Assembly: GCA_023248595.1 (NCBI GenBank) | Contig: JAHFEG010000006.1 | Location: 1 to 47,611 of the forward strand | Reading direction: 5' to 3' | Origin: Myxococcales bacterium | Lineage (GTDB): Bacteria; Myxococcota; UBA727; JABDBI01 | DNA length: 47,611 nucleotides | Shown here: one piece after another, positions 34,893 to 43,758 of the stretch | How positions within the stretch are numbered: the stretch's first letter is position 1 | How the letters are laid out: every line of letters begins with the position of its first letter | Program-made: the position numbers and the translations under genes | The notes under the pieces: model-generated | The model's input: the letters and a program-made list of their open reading frames with translations, nothing else | The model's database searches: none | What the model was told of the DNA's origin: nothing

Positions 34893-35372
34893 ATGAGAGC
34901 AGCGATTTATCCAGGAAGTTTTGACCCGCTTACCAATGGTCATCTCGATATTATTGAACGTGCTTGTAAAACTTTCGACCATGTTGTGGTGGCGATTTCT
35001 AATAATCCCCAAAAAAGTCATACCTTTTCAGTTGATGAAAGAATGGATTTAGCGCGCCGATGTGTGGCGCATTTACCAAACGTAGAGATAGATACTTTTT
35101 CGGGTCTCTTAATGGATTATGCCGAACAAAAAAAAATACCTACAATTGTGCGTGGTTTAAGAGCGAATAGTGATTTTGAATATGAATTTCAGTTGGCTAC
35201 CATTAATCGAAAGCTTAATAAAAATGTCGAAACCCTTTTAATGATGACCAGCGAAACAAGTTTTTATATCTCTTCAAGACTCATTCGTGAGATCGCGCAG
35301 TTTGGCGGCGATGTGAGCGGTATGGTGCCTGCGCTTGTGAGTCAGGCTTTGCAAATCAAATTAAAAAAATAA
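34893..35372 (+). CDS. coaD: Phosphopantetheine adenylyltransferase
   Basis: 159 aa, standard length. It transfers AMP from ATP to 4'-phosphopantetheine, the fourth step of coenzyme A synthesis. The nucleotidyltransferase motif is IYPGSFDPLTNGHLDIIERA, with the GH pair of the catalytic site. The ATP-binding end motif is YISSRLIREIAQFGGDVSGM. TAGGAG lies six bases before the ATG. It follows rsmD by 16 bases and is followed by the aminotransferase after 12. Confidence 0.97.
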   Translation: MRAAIYPGSFDPLTNGHLDIIERACKTFDHVVVAISNNPQKSHTFSVDERMDLARRCVAHLPNVEIDTFSGLLMDYAEQKKIPTIVRGLRANSDFEYEFQLATINRKLNKNVETLLMMTSETSFYISSRLIREIAQFGGDVSGMVPALVSQALQIKLKK

Positions 35373-35384
35373 AGGAATGTTTAG

Positions 35385-36590
35385 ATGGCAAATTTATCAT
35401 TGCATCCACGTGTTTTACAATTATCACCATCAGCAACTTTACAAATGCAAGCCAAAGCCAAAGCACTTAAAGATCAAGGTGTATCGGTTGTTGTTTTAAG
35501 TGCAGGAGAGCCTGACTTTGAGACACCAAAAGTAATTGTCGAAGTTGCTAAGCTTGCACTGGATAAAGGTGTGAGTCGTTATACCGCTGTTCGTGGTTCA
35601 GATGAATTGATTAAAGCGATGCAATTAAAATTTAAGCGTGATCAAAAAGTACATTATGGCCCATTACAAGTTTTATCGACAGTAGGTGCCAAATCAGCGA
35701 TCGCCATGGCGCTTGAGTCTGTGGCTGGCCCTGGTGATGAAGTCATTATTTTAGCACCATTTTGGGTGAGTTATCCAGAGCAAGTTCGCTTAACTGGTGC
35801 CAAGCCAGTCATTGTTTCTGCATCACAAAAGCAAAATTATGTTCCGACAGCAGAGATGATAAAGTCGGCAATCACTCCGAGAACCAAAGCCATTATTCTC
35901 AATTCGCCAAACAATCCGACTGGTGCTGTTTTTAGTGAGCAGGTTTTGCGCGAAATCATGGAAGTCCTAGTCGGCACTTCGATTTGGGTGATTTCCGATG
36001 AGATTTACGAGCACCTGGTTTTTGACGGTGAAAAACATGTTTCTCCGGCATCGTTTTCAGCGGATGCTTATGCACGAACTTTGGTTATTAGTGGCGCTTC
36101 CAAAGGTTATGCTATGACTGGCTGGCGCGTTGGTGTCGTCGGTGGGCCTTTGCCGCTTGTTGATGCGATGGTCAAATTACAGCAGCAACGTTACAGTTGT
36201 ATCGCCTCAATTTCGCAAGCAGCCGCAGCTTATGCATTGCAAGAAACACCTGAGCTTTGCGTTGAAATTGAGAACATGCGGCTAGCATACCAAGCACGGC
36301 GTGATGAAGTGATGCATCTGATGAAGGAGCTTCCTCATGTGAAATGCATCAAGCCTAAAGGTGCGTTTTATGCATTTCTAGATTTTTCCGAATGGATGGG
36401 AAAAATGCATAGGGGCTCTCTCATTGAAAACGATGAGATTTTAGCACTGCGTTTATTAAGTGAAGCACATGTCGCAGTTGTTTCTGGCACTGCTTTTGGA
36501 GCGCCGGGATGCGTGCGACTGAGCATTGCTTCTTCTATGCCCGATATTCGCGAGGGCATGAAACGTATCCAAAATTGGCTGGTGGGCTAG
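35385..36590 (+). CDS. PLP-dependent aminotransferase, aspartate aminotransferase type (class I)
   Basis: 401 aa. The Schiff-base lysine is in ISGASKGYAMTGWRVG. The cofactor Asn/Asp/Tyr positions are in NSPNNPTGAVFS and ISDEIYEHLVFDG, and the substrate-carboxylate Arg is in PGCVRLSIASS. The start LHPRVLQLSPSATLQMQAKA is characteristic of the prokaryotic subgroup I-gamma enzymes that use aspartate, and sometimes prephenate. Substrate cannot be fixed by eye. It is in an operon-like run with coaD and recO. Confidence 0.9.
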   Translation: MANLSLHPRVLQLSPSATLQMQAKAKALKDQGVSVVVLSAGEPDFETPKVIVEVAKLALDKGVSRYTAVRGSDELIKAMQLKFKRDQKVHYGPLQVLSTVGAKSAIAMALESVAGPGDEVIILAPFWVSYPEQVRLTGAKPVIVSASQKQNYVPTAEMIKSAITPRTKAIILNSPNNPTGAVFSEQVLREIMEVLVGTSIWVISDEIYEHLVFDGEKHVSPASFSADAYARTLVISGASKGYAMTGWRVGVVGGPLPLVDAMVKLQQQRYSCIASISQAAAAYALQETPELCVEIENMRLAYQARRDEVMHLMKELPHVKCIKPKGAFYAFLDFSEWMGKMHRGSLIENDEILALRLLSEAHVAVVSGTAFGAPGCVRLSIASSMPDIREGMKRIQNWLVG

Positions 36591-36600
36591 GATAAAACCC

Positions 36601-37299
36601 ATGTCATCTTATACGCGTAAGACCACCTTCAAGCGCCCTTTATGTCACGACGAAGCTATCATTATGTCTTTTGTTCGTTATGGTGAGGCAGATTGTATCG
36701 TGCGCTTGTTTTGTAAAGAAAAAGGGCGTTTGAGCGCTTTTGCCAAAAATGGACTGAAACCATCGAAGCAAAGAGGAAGTGTTGTGCAGGCACCTGCTAG
36801 AGCCCAAGTCGGGCTGATTGTGCGGCCCCATGCAAATCTCAGTCAACTTGTTCACCTGGATATTGCTTCCCATGTTTTTTCTTTGTCGGACAATTTGCGT
36901 TTTTGGGGATGGGCTTGTTATGCAGTGGAAATTGTTGAATTGTTTATTCCGGAATACGAGCCAGCGCCCCATGTCTTTGAATGGCTTGATGTTTTACTTT
37001 ACAGCTTTTCAAAAGGGCAAGGTAGCGCTTCTACTTTGCGCGCTTTTGAGTTAAAGCTTTTGGCTCATTGTGGGTACTTGCCTGATTTGTCTGATGTTGT
37101 AGAGAGCATTGAATTGCCACAATGGAATGAATCTGCCAATCATGCTGCGCTTGGTTTATTAATGAGTCCGATGGATGCTGTGCCTGACTATGATGAACCG
37201 ACGTTGCGGATAGTGGCAGGCATCTTTTTGAACCAATTGCGCAGTCATCGCAAGGGTCCTTTGCGAAGTGTTGAATTTTTAAAGAGTATGGGAGTGTAA
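36601..37299 (+). CDS. recO: DNA repair protein RecO
   Basis: 232 aa. RecO loads RecA on SSB-coated DNA with RecR. The OB-fold start is DEAIIMSFVRYGEADCIVRL, then KEKGRLSAFAKNGLKPSKQR and PARAQVGLIVRP. The helical C-terminal part contains FELKLLAHCGYLPDL, a RecO hallmark. Only one of the Cys residues that form the zinc site in some RecO proteins is present. Start is ATG ten bases after the aminotransferase stop. Confidence 0.92.
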   Translation: MSSYTRKTTFKRPLCHDEAIIMSFVRYGEADCIVRLFCKEKGRLSAFAKNGLKPSKQRGSVVQAPARAQVGLIVRPHANLSQLVHLDIASHVFSLSDNLRFWGWACYAVEIVELFIPEYEPAPHVFEWLDVLLYSFSKGQGSASTLRAFELKLLAHCGYLPDLSDVVESIELPQWNESANHAALGLLMSPMDAVPDYDEPTLRIVAGIFLNQLRSHRKGPLRSVEFLKSMGV

Positions 37300-37305
37300 C
37301 GACTC

Positions 37306-38019
37306 ATGATTATCTTGGTGTTTGCCTTATTGTTGGGTTTGTCGACATTTGCGTTGGTCGCTTTTTTGTTCGGAATTATTCCGGCCATTTTACCAAGTAT
37401 TGCTGCGATACTCGTTGCTTATTTTGTATCTGCGCGCCAGGTTTCCAAGCGTTTGGAAACGGCGATGATTGAGGCGCAAACAGAAATGCAAAAAGGGCGA
37501 GTGGATCGGGGGCTGGCATTGTTGAATAGTGCCAAAAATCGTTTTAAATACTGGCAATTTTTTACCCAAAGCGCGTTGGATGGGCAAATTGGGAGCATCT
37601 ATTATTTAAGACAAGAATTTGATAGAGCCAGGCCTTATCTGGAAAAATCCTTTATTCGCCACTGGATTGCCAGGGGAATGCTGGGCGTCCTTTTTTCAAG
37701 GCAAAAAGATTATGAAAAGATGGATAAAGCTTTCGATACAGCTCTCAGATACTCTTCTAAACAGGGACTTTTATGGAGCTTGTGGGCTTATTGTCATTGG
37801 AAAGCAGGGCATCAAGACAAGGCCATTGACATTCTGCTGCAAGGGCAGAAGAAATTAGGGGATGCAGATCCCAGACTGTCAGCCAATTTAGCCAATTTAC
37901 AAAATAGTAAAAAAATGAAAATGAGGGGATACGGTGAGCAATGGTACCAATTCCATTTGGAAATGTCGCCTCAGATGAAAGAGATGCGTAGCCGGCAAAC
38001 GCGTTTTGTGCAGCGTTAA
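37306..38019 (+). CDS. TPR-like protein with N-terminal membrane anchor
   Basis: 237 aa. Two close hydrophobic segments open the protein (VFALLLGLSTFALVAFLFGI and AILPSIAAILVAYFVSA). A cytoplasmic helical domain follows with TPR-like pairs, for example EMQKGRVDRGLALLNSAKNR, YYLRQEFDRARPYLEKSF and HWKAGHQDKAIDILLQG. Such proteins are scaffold or assembly factors; no partner can be named. It starts six bases after recO and may be co-transcribed with it. The kinase gene downstream appears to have its own promoter. Confidence 0.7.
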   Translation: MIILVFALLLGLSTFALVAFLFGIIPAILPSIAAILVAYFVSARQVSKRLETAMIEAQTEMQKGRVDRGLALLNSAKNRFKYWQFFTQSALDGQIGSIYYLRQEFDRARPYLEKSFIRHWIARGMLGVLFSRQKDYEKMDKAFDTALRYSSKQGLLWSLWAYCHWKAGHQDKAIDILLQGQKKLGDADPRLSANLANLQNSKKMKMRGYGEQWYQFHLEMSPQMKEMRSRQTRFVQR

Positions 38020-38046
38020 TTAAATTCACAGTACTTTAAGTTCTAT

Positions 38047-38075
38047 TTGTTCGTAATTTTGTTATTATTTATTAT
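38047..38075 (+). promoter_or_regulatory. Predicted sigma70-type promoter for the Ser/Thr kinase gene
   Basis: TTGTTC (38047-38052) and TATTAT (38070-38075) with a 17-base spacer in an AT-rich gap. Transcription would start about 20 bases before the ATG at 38103. Confidence 0.4.
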
Positions 38076-38102
38076 ATATGGAAATGTTAGCGCGGATAAT
38101 AA

Positions 38103-40145
38103 ATGTCGCTTCGATGTAATAATTGCCAAGCTGAGCTTAAAGCAGACTATGCTACGGTCGGTGGTTCCGTCCGTTGTGAGTATTGTGGCAATTTAATTGA
38201 TACTAATTTTTTGGGCCACGTCAAAAGAAGTGTTGGTATTCACCCTGCGCTAGCTCGGCGTTATGGTGAACTTGAGAAAAGTTTTCCTTCCGATAGTTCT
38301 ATGAATGCGCCTACCGCGACGCGTCATCCAATTTCTAAAAAACCGGGCCGTCATCAGCAGCGACAAGAAGAAGAAACCGACTTCGATCAAATTGTCCCAC
38401 GTATTCCAGGCTACGAGCTTTTGCAGCGCATTGGCAAGGGCGCGATGGGTTCGGTTTATCAGGCACGCCATTTAGCTTCGGGCCGTGAAGCGGCAGTCAA
38501 GATTTTGTCCCCTGAGCTGTCTTTTCGCAGAGAATTAGTCGCACGTTTTGAACGCGAAGCTGCGGCGTTGCGTGCTTTTAGGCACCCTAATGTCGTCGCA
38601 ATTTTTGATAGCGGCAGCTATGGCCATACTCATTATTATGGGATGGAATATATTGAAGGGACCAACTTGCGGCGTTTTTTAAAAAAAGGCGCTTTGTCTC
38701 TTGGGCAATCTATTCATTATATGCGTTTGATTTTGCGTGGGTTAAAAGCTGCACACGATCGCGGCATTATTCACCGTGATTTAAAACCTGAAAATGTTTT
38801 GGTAGAAAGAAAAGTCGGGCAAAGTGAAGAGCGACTCGTGCTCGTTGATTTTGGGTTAGCCGGTATTGTGAATGAGTCTGCGGATCCCCATCCTAATTTG
38901 ACGCGCAGCAAAGTGACTATGGGTACAGTCAATTACATGGCACCTGAGCAGCATGTGGATGCAAAGCGGGTAGATTTTAGGACAGATTTATATGCCTGCG
39001 GCGTTATTTTATATGAATGTATCACCGGAGACTTACCACTTGGACGGTTTTTATTGCCCACGGAAAGAGGCATTTTCGTTCCACTTTCAGTTGATGTCTG
39101 TTTAGCTAAAGCCTTGGCCAGGCCCTTGGATGAGCGCTACCAAAGCGTGACAGAATTTGATGTGGCATTGGCAAAAATAGAAGAGGAATTAAAAACTTTG
39201 CCTACTGCGCCTGCGCCTTTGCCTAAAGCGGTCATGAAGGCGCTGGAACAGCCATCACTTGAAGGCACCAAGCTGCTCAATGAAAAATCGACGGGTTTTT
39301 TGACAAGTTACAAGACGCATTTTGCTTCTGTCCCCCTTTGGGTTAAAAAACCAACGATGGCCTATGGGATTCTAGCTTTGCTGATTGGCTTAACCATTGG
39401 GATTATGGTTTCCCATCGGGTTGCGAAAGAAGTTGTGATCCAAGGCGAGGAAACAACTCCTGTATATGCTGGTATTTCATTTAAAGCACCTGTGCCAATG
39501 TTTGAAAAAATGGGTGAAGAAAAGCATACGGTAGACATGTCGAAGCTGACCAGTAGAGATATTTCGCAATGGCAAAAATGGAAGAGTCAATCTCCGGTTT
39601 GGGGATATGAAAACGAAATGATTTCTTATCTGGCCAAACAAGGGGAGGCAGGTCATTTTCGTCGGGATTTATCATTTGCTATTGCTCCGATTAAAGTACC
39701 ACAAGCAAAAGCTACGGCGAGGGTTTCGATTGAATTACAAAAAGCGCGATTGTCTCTTAATATCGCTAAATCACAGCATTTAGCCCGAAAAGTTTTGGGT
39801 GGTACACCTGAAATGGCCGCTGGCGGTATTTTTTATGTCAATCGTACAGAAGATCGCGCAGTGGGCATGTTGGTTTTTGTTGATGGCTCTTGTGGCATGG
39901 CTGAATTTCAAAAGCAAAATGATTTTCTACGCTTTGTTCAGTATGAAAGAGGTATTTGTCGATCTGCTGTTTCCAGCAAGCCTTTAGATATTGGATTCGA
40001 ATGTGACCTATCTTCGGGGCAATGTCATGGTTTAGTGGAAGGGCGCAAAATCTCTCCTTTGCGTATCGACCATATGGGTAGTGATGAATGGCAGCTGGCT
40101 TTAGGTTGCCGCAATATCAATTGCTTATTTAATATCGGAAAATAG
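38103..40145 (+). CDS. Membrane Ser/Thr protein kinase with N-terminal zinc ribbon
   Basis: 680 aa. Residues 4-31 form a zinc ribbon (CNNC, then CEYC). A bacterial Hanks-type kinase follows at about 103-360: glycine loop IGKGAMGSVYQARH, Lys in AAVKIL, HRDLKPENVLV at 224, DFG at 249 and MAPEQ at 278. All catalytic residues are present. One membrane span lies near 418-437 (GILALLIGLTIGIMVSHRV). The 240-residue remainder would be periplasmic and contains paired Cys, perhaps a sensor domain; no family recognised. The zinc-ribbon kinase design is frequent in myxobacteria and relatives. No phosphatase or substrate gene is adjacent. Confidence 0.88.
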   Translation: MSLRCNNCQAELKADYATVGGSVRCEYCGNLIDTNFLGHVKRSVGIHPALARRYGELEKSFPSDSSMNAPTATRHPISKKPGRHQQRQEEETDFDQIVPRIPGYELLQRIGKGAMGSVYQARHLASGREAAVKILSPELSFRRELVARFEREAAALRAFRHPNVVAIFDSGSYGHTHYYGMEYIEGTNLRRFLKKGALSLGQSIHYMRLILRGLKAAHDRGIIHRDLKPENVLVERKVGQSEERLVLVDFGLAGIVNESADPHPNLTRSKVTMGTVNYMAPEQHVDAKRVDFRTDLYACGVILYECITGDLPLGRFLLPTERGIFVPLSVDVCLAKALARPLDERYQSVTEFDVALAKIEEELKTLPTAPAPLPKAVMKALEQPSLEGTKLLNEKSTGFLTSYKTHFASVPLWVKKPTMAYGILALLIGLTIGIMVSHRVAKEVVIQGEETTPVYAGISFKAPVPMFEKMGEEKHTVDMSKLTSRDISQWQKWKSQSPVWGYENEMISYLAKQGEAGHFRRDLSFAIAPIKVPQAKATARVSIELQKARLSLNIAKSQHLARKVLGGTPEMAAGGIFYVNRTEDRAVGMLVFVDGSCGMAEFQKQNDFLRFVQYERGICRSAVSSKPLDIGFECDLSSGQCHGLVEGRKISPLRIDHMGSDEWQLALGCRNINCLFNIGK

Positions 40146-40210
40146 TTGTCCGTATTTTTAATAATGCTAGACAAAAAATAAATCAATTTCTGTTTTGAGT
40201 GTGAAACAAA

Positions 40211-42133
40211 ATGAATTTCAAAAAATGGCAAATCATTTTTGCACCAATTTTCAGTGGTATTTTACTTGGAATTAGTCAGCCACTTGTGATTGAGCGTTTT
40301 GGCTCGATTCCTATCGACCAAACCGGCTTAAGTGGTTTACTTGTTTTCTTTGCTTATGCTCCCATTTTTTTGGCAGCAAGAAACGCCAGTGTTAAAAAAG
40401 CATTTTTGCTTGGGTTTGTGACGAGCCTTATTCAGTATGCCATTATTTTATATTGGTTTGTTATTGCCATGACGGTGTTTGGCGAAATTAATGTTTGGTT
40501 TAGTATTTTTGTTTTGCTCTTGTCCTGCGCAATCTTGGCTGCTTATATTGGTTCTGCTTTTGCCATCGCACAATATTTACAGCGGCGGTTTGGCTGGTCA
40601 TTTTTTTTGCTTCTGCCTGTGACGCTGTGCAGCGTTGAGTATCTACGCAATTTTGGATTTTTAGGTGGTTTTCCTTGGGGCGCTTCGGGCTATGCATTAG
40701 CCTCTGTTCCCGTTCTTTTGCAAAGTGCTTCGTTGGTTGGAATTTACGGTTTGGTTTTTTATGTTGTGCTAGTTAATGGTGCAATTGCTAGCGCAATTGC
40801 TTCGAAGCTTGATAATAATAAGAAATCTCGAGGACTCGTATCTGCTACTGTTGGTATGACTGCTTTTGTTTTGCTTTATGGTAGTTGGCGTTTAACCAGC
40901 TATGATCCAACGCAATTAGATTCTGTTCAAGTTGCGTTGCTGCAAGGGAATATTGAACAGGGCATCAAAAATAAAGCACACCTTTATTCTGATGCTATTT
41001 TGTTAAAATATCAACGTATGCAGCAAGAAGCTTTAGAGCAGCCAGTCGATATGCTAATTTGGCCAGAGGCTTCGTTTCCGCTTCTCGTATCAGACAAAGC
41101 AGAGTCATTGCCGAGTATCAATGGTCCAATTCCTCCGTCTATTATCGGCGGCGTGGCCTATGAACGTCGGCAGCACAAAGAATCTGGTCAGCCTGAATTG
41201 GTTTATTACAATAGCGCTTTTGTAGTTGCTCCAGACGCAAAATTAATTGGGCGTTTTGATAAAAATCATTTGGTTCCTTTTGGCGAATATGTTCCTTGGC
41301 CATTTGGAAAAATCGCGAATAAAGTGGTGCCAGGCCTCGGCGTCTTTGCGCGCGGTCAGGAGTTTAAACCCGTGTTAGTACCGCTATCCGATAAACCTTC
41401 CTTGTCGGTGGGCGTTACCATTTGTTACGAGGGTGTTTTCCCGGAAATTAGCCGTGAATTTGTTAAAAATGGTGCTGAAATTTTAGTTAACCTAACCAAC
41501 GACGCTTGGTACGGCGTTTCTTCAGCGCCCTACCAGCATCTTAACATGTATCGTGTTCGCGCTGTCGAGACAGGCAGATCCTATGTGAGAGCAACCAACA
41601 CGGGGGTGTCGGCTATTATTGATGCACGTGGTTTCATCAAACATGCGACGCCACTCTATGAAGACGCTATCGTGACCGCTAACGTCCCTATTTCTCGAGA
41701 GAAAACTGCCTATTTGTTTTTGGGAGATGTTATTGGCTATCTATCAGTGCTCTTTATTATTTTTGCTTTAGTTATTGCACTAGTGGGAAAAACTGTTTTG
41801 ATGAAGCATCGTCCGCTTCAAGAGTGGTTACTGGGTGCTTTAGGTTTTGGCCTAATGCTCTGGTCACACTGGTATTTTGCTGCAGCAAAACTAACGTGGG
41901 ATGAGGCTGCCTTCACCAAAGATACTTTTATAACAGCGTTTGGATTTTTAGTGGGCTGCGGTGCTTTGTCTGCCAAGCCTTGGGGAAGTCGTGCCATGCT
42001 ATGGGCAGGCGCTGTGGCTACCTTCCTATGTGCACTGATTGCTTCTGTCGAAGGAATCATCTATGGACTTGGGTCTGTTGTTGGATTAGTGGTTTTTTTA
42101 AGTGCTTGGCAAAGGCCGCCTGTTAGGAAGTAA
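40211..42133 (+). CDS. lnt: Apolipoprotein N-acyltransferase Lnt, with C-terminal extension
   Basis: 640 aa, compared with about 510 in Escherichia coli. It adds the third acyl chain to lipoproteins in the inner membrane. The multi-span N-terminal half includes LGGFPWGASGYAL. The nitrilase domain has the triad Glu in WPEASFPLL, Lys in FDKNHLVPFGEYVPWP and Cys in VGVTICYEGVFPEISR. After the usual last span there are about 120 more residues with four predicted spans (for example LLGALGFGLMLWSHWYFAAA). The presence of several lipoproteins in this window fits. The start follows the kinase by 65 bases. Confidence 0.93.
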   Translation: MNFKKWQIIFAPIFSGILLGISQPLVIERFGSIPIDQTGLSGLLVFFAYAPIFLAARNASVKKAFLLGFVTSLIQYAIILYWFVIAMTVFGEINVWFSIFVLLLSCAILAAYIGSAFAIAQYLQRRFGWSFFLLLPVTLCSVEYLRNFGFLGGFPWGASGYALASVPVLLQSASLVGIYGLVFYVVLVNGAIASAIASKLDNNKKSRGLVSATVGMTAFVLLYGSWRLTSYDPTQLDSVQVALLQGNIEQGIKNKAHLYSDAILLKYQRMQQEALEQPVDMLIWPEASFPLLVSDKAESLPSINGPIPPSIIGGVAYERRQHKESGQPELVYYNSAFVVAPDAKLIGRFDKNHLVPFGEYVPWPFGKIANKVVPGLGVFARGQEFKPVLVPLSDKPSLSVGVTICYEGVFPEISREFVKNGAEILVNLTNDAWYGVSSAPYQHLNMYRVRAVETGRSYVRATNTGVSAIIDARGFIKHATPLYEDAIVTANVPISREKTAYLFLGDVIGYLSVLFIIFALVIALVGKTVLMKHRPLQEWLLGALGFGLMLWSHWYFAAAKLTWDEAAFTKDTFITAFGFLVGCGALSAKPWGSRAMLWAGAVATFLCALIASVEGIIYGLGSVVGLVVFLSAWQRPPVRK

Positions 42134-42134
42134 G

Positions 42135-43256
42135 ATGTCCCAAGAGACAAATACCAATTTGGTTTTTGATTTAAAACGTACTTTAGATGATTTAAAATCG
42201 CGCGTTTTTAATTTGCAAAAACCCATGAATATTGACGCCAAAAAAATGCGCGCCCAAGAAATTGAAAAAGAAGTGGCGGCACCTGGTTTTTGGTCCGACC
42301 AAAAAGCTGCAGGCCTTTTACAAAAAGAAAAATCTAATCTTGAAAAAGAGCTAAATCGTTTTTTAACGACTCAGGCTGGAATCCAAGACAGTTTGGAACT
42401 TCTTGAAATGCTGGGCGATGATCAAAAAGGCCTTTTAGAAATAAAAAGCTTCGTTGAGTTATTGCAAAAAGCTCTTCACGATATGGAAATTGAACGTATG
42501 CTCTCTGGTCCAAACGACAGCAATAATGCTATTTTAAATGTGAATGTTGGCCAAGGCGGAGTGGATTCTCAAGATTTTACTGAAATGTTGTTGCGCATGT
42601 ATACGCGCTATGCTGAGCGTCGCGGTTATCAAGTTGAATTAATGGACATTACGCCTGGTGAAGAAGCGGGAATTAAAAGCGCCACAATTTTGGTTTCTGG
42701 CGAATATGCTTATGGATATTTAAAAGCAGAAATTGGCGTGCATCGCTTAGTACGTATTTCTCCATTTGATTCTAATGCGCGGCGGCATACTTCTTTTGCG
42801 GCAGTATGGGTTATCCCTGAAGTCGATGATTCGTTTGAAATTGATATTAGACCAGAGGACTTACGAGTTGATACTTACCGGGCCGGCGGTGCTGGTGGAC
42901 AGCATGTCAATAAAACAGAATCGGCGATCAGGCTAACACATCTTCCAACCAATACCGTCGTTGCTTGCCAAGCAGAGCGCAGTCAGACCAAGAACCGCTC
43001 TACTGCCATGAAACTTCTGCGTTCTAAGCTCTATGATTTAGAAATTAAAAAACGCCTTGCTTTGAAAGACAAAGCAGAAGCAGAAAAAATGGAAGCTTCT
43101 TTTGGTTCTCAAATTCGCAACTATGTATTAGCACCCTATCGCCTCGCCAAAGATTTACGCACCGGATTTGAAATAGGCAATGTCGACGCGGTATTAGATG
43201 GTGACTTGCAAGGGTTTATAGAAAGCTATTTGCTTGAGCAAACCAGGGGCAGTTAG
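42135..43256 (+). CDS. prfB: Peptide chain release factor 2
   Basis: 373 aa from the ATG at 42135, one base after the lnt stop, with AGGAAG upstream; a longer frame from 42102 lies in lnt. RF2 ends translation at UGA and UAA. The stop-recognition tripeptide SPF is in RISPFDSNARRHTS and the catalytic GGQ is in RAGGAGGQHVNKTESAIR. The N-terminal region reads straight through from KSRVFNLQKPMNIDAKK to EKEVAAPGFW with no in-frame UGA or CUUUGA. The autoregulatory frameshift found in most bacterial prfB genes is therefore absent. Confidence 0.96.
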   Translation: MSQETNTNLVFDLKRTLDDLKSRVFNLQKPMNIDAKKMRAQEIEKEVAAPGFWSDQKAAGLLQKEKSNLEKELNRFLTTQAGIQDSLELLEMLGDDQKGLLEIKSFVELLQKALHDMEIERMLSGPNDSNNAILNVNVGQGGVDSQDFTEMLLRMYTRYAERRGYQVELMDITPGEEAGIKSATILVSGEYAYGYLKAEIGVHRLVRISPFDSNARRHTSFAAVWVIPEVDDSFEIDIRPEDLRVDTYRAGGAGGQHVNKTESAIRLTHLPTNTVVACQAERSQTKNRSTAMKLLRSKLYDLEIKKRLALKDKAEAEKMEASFGSQIRNYVLAPYRLAKDLRTGFEIGNVDAVLDGDLQGFIESYLLEQTRGS

Positions 43257-43732
43257 CGTTTTTTGGATTTTAACTTTTGAGTTCCTTTGCACCAGACATT
43301 TTCTTTGGTGCCACCATCATATGGTACAGCATAGCCTTGTTCCATTAACATTTGTGCGAGTGGGACTTCATCAACATAAATCTCCCCTAAGATGCGGAAA
43401 TATTTATCGGGACCAATGTTGTCGAGGACAATTTTCTTAGCGTTTTCTAGTTTTTCTTTTACAAATAATTTAGCTTGTTTCGCCAATTCTTTTTCTTGAG
43501 GACACTTTCCCTTCATTTCAGGGGTATCGATACCGCCAATTCGAACTGATATTTTATCCCAGAACAAACTGAATTTCTTGTCTTTATCCATTTTTCTAAG
43601 TTCAGGTAAATTAAACGTGACGGTATCGCCATCATAATTATTGACATATTCTGCAATAATCTCTGTCGTTGCATTGATATGCGCACAAGATAAAAACACG
43701 AAAAGACAAAAGATTGATGCAGATGTTCGCAT
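43253..43732 (-). CDS. Secreted thermonuclease-like protein (SNase fold)
   Basis: 159 aa from the ATG at 43730-43732, which has GAGG five bases upstream. An ATG at 43765 overlaps the preceding stop but has no such site and would precede the signal peptide by 11 residues. The signal peptide is MRTSASIFCLFVFLSCAH. The nuclease core includes YDGDTVTF, RIGGIDTPEMKGKCP with the catalytic Arg and Glu, and DKYFRILGEIYVD with the second Arg, plus MLMEQGYAVPYDGG. It probably degrades DNA or RNA outside the cytoplasm. Its stop overlaps the prfB stop (TTAG). Confidence 0.85.
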   Translation of the reverse strand: MRTSASIFCLFVFLSCAHINATTEIIAEYVNNYDGDTVTFNLPELRKMDKDKKFSLFWDKISVRIGGIDTPEMKGKCPQEKELAKQAKLFVKEKLENAKKIVLDNIGPDKYFRILGEIYVDEVPLAQMLMEQGYAVPYDGGTKENVWCKGTQKLKSKKR

Positions 43733-43758
43733 ATAACCTCGAAGAAAAAATAGTCGAT

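Noticed and set aside
42135-42260. Programmed frameshift site in prfB
   Set aside because: No in-frame UGA or slippery CUUUGA in the region; the frame is continuous.
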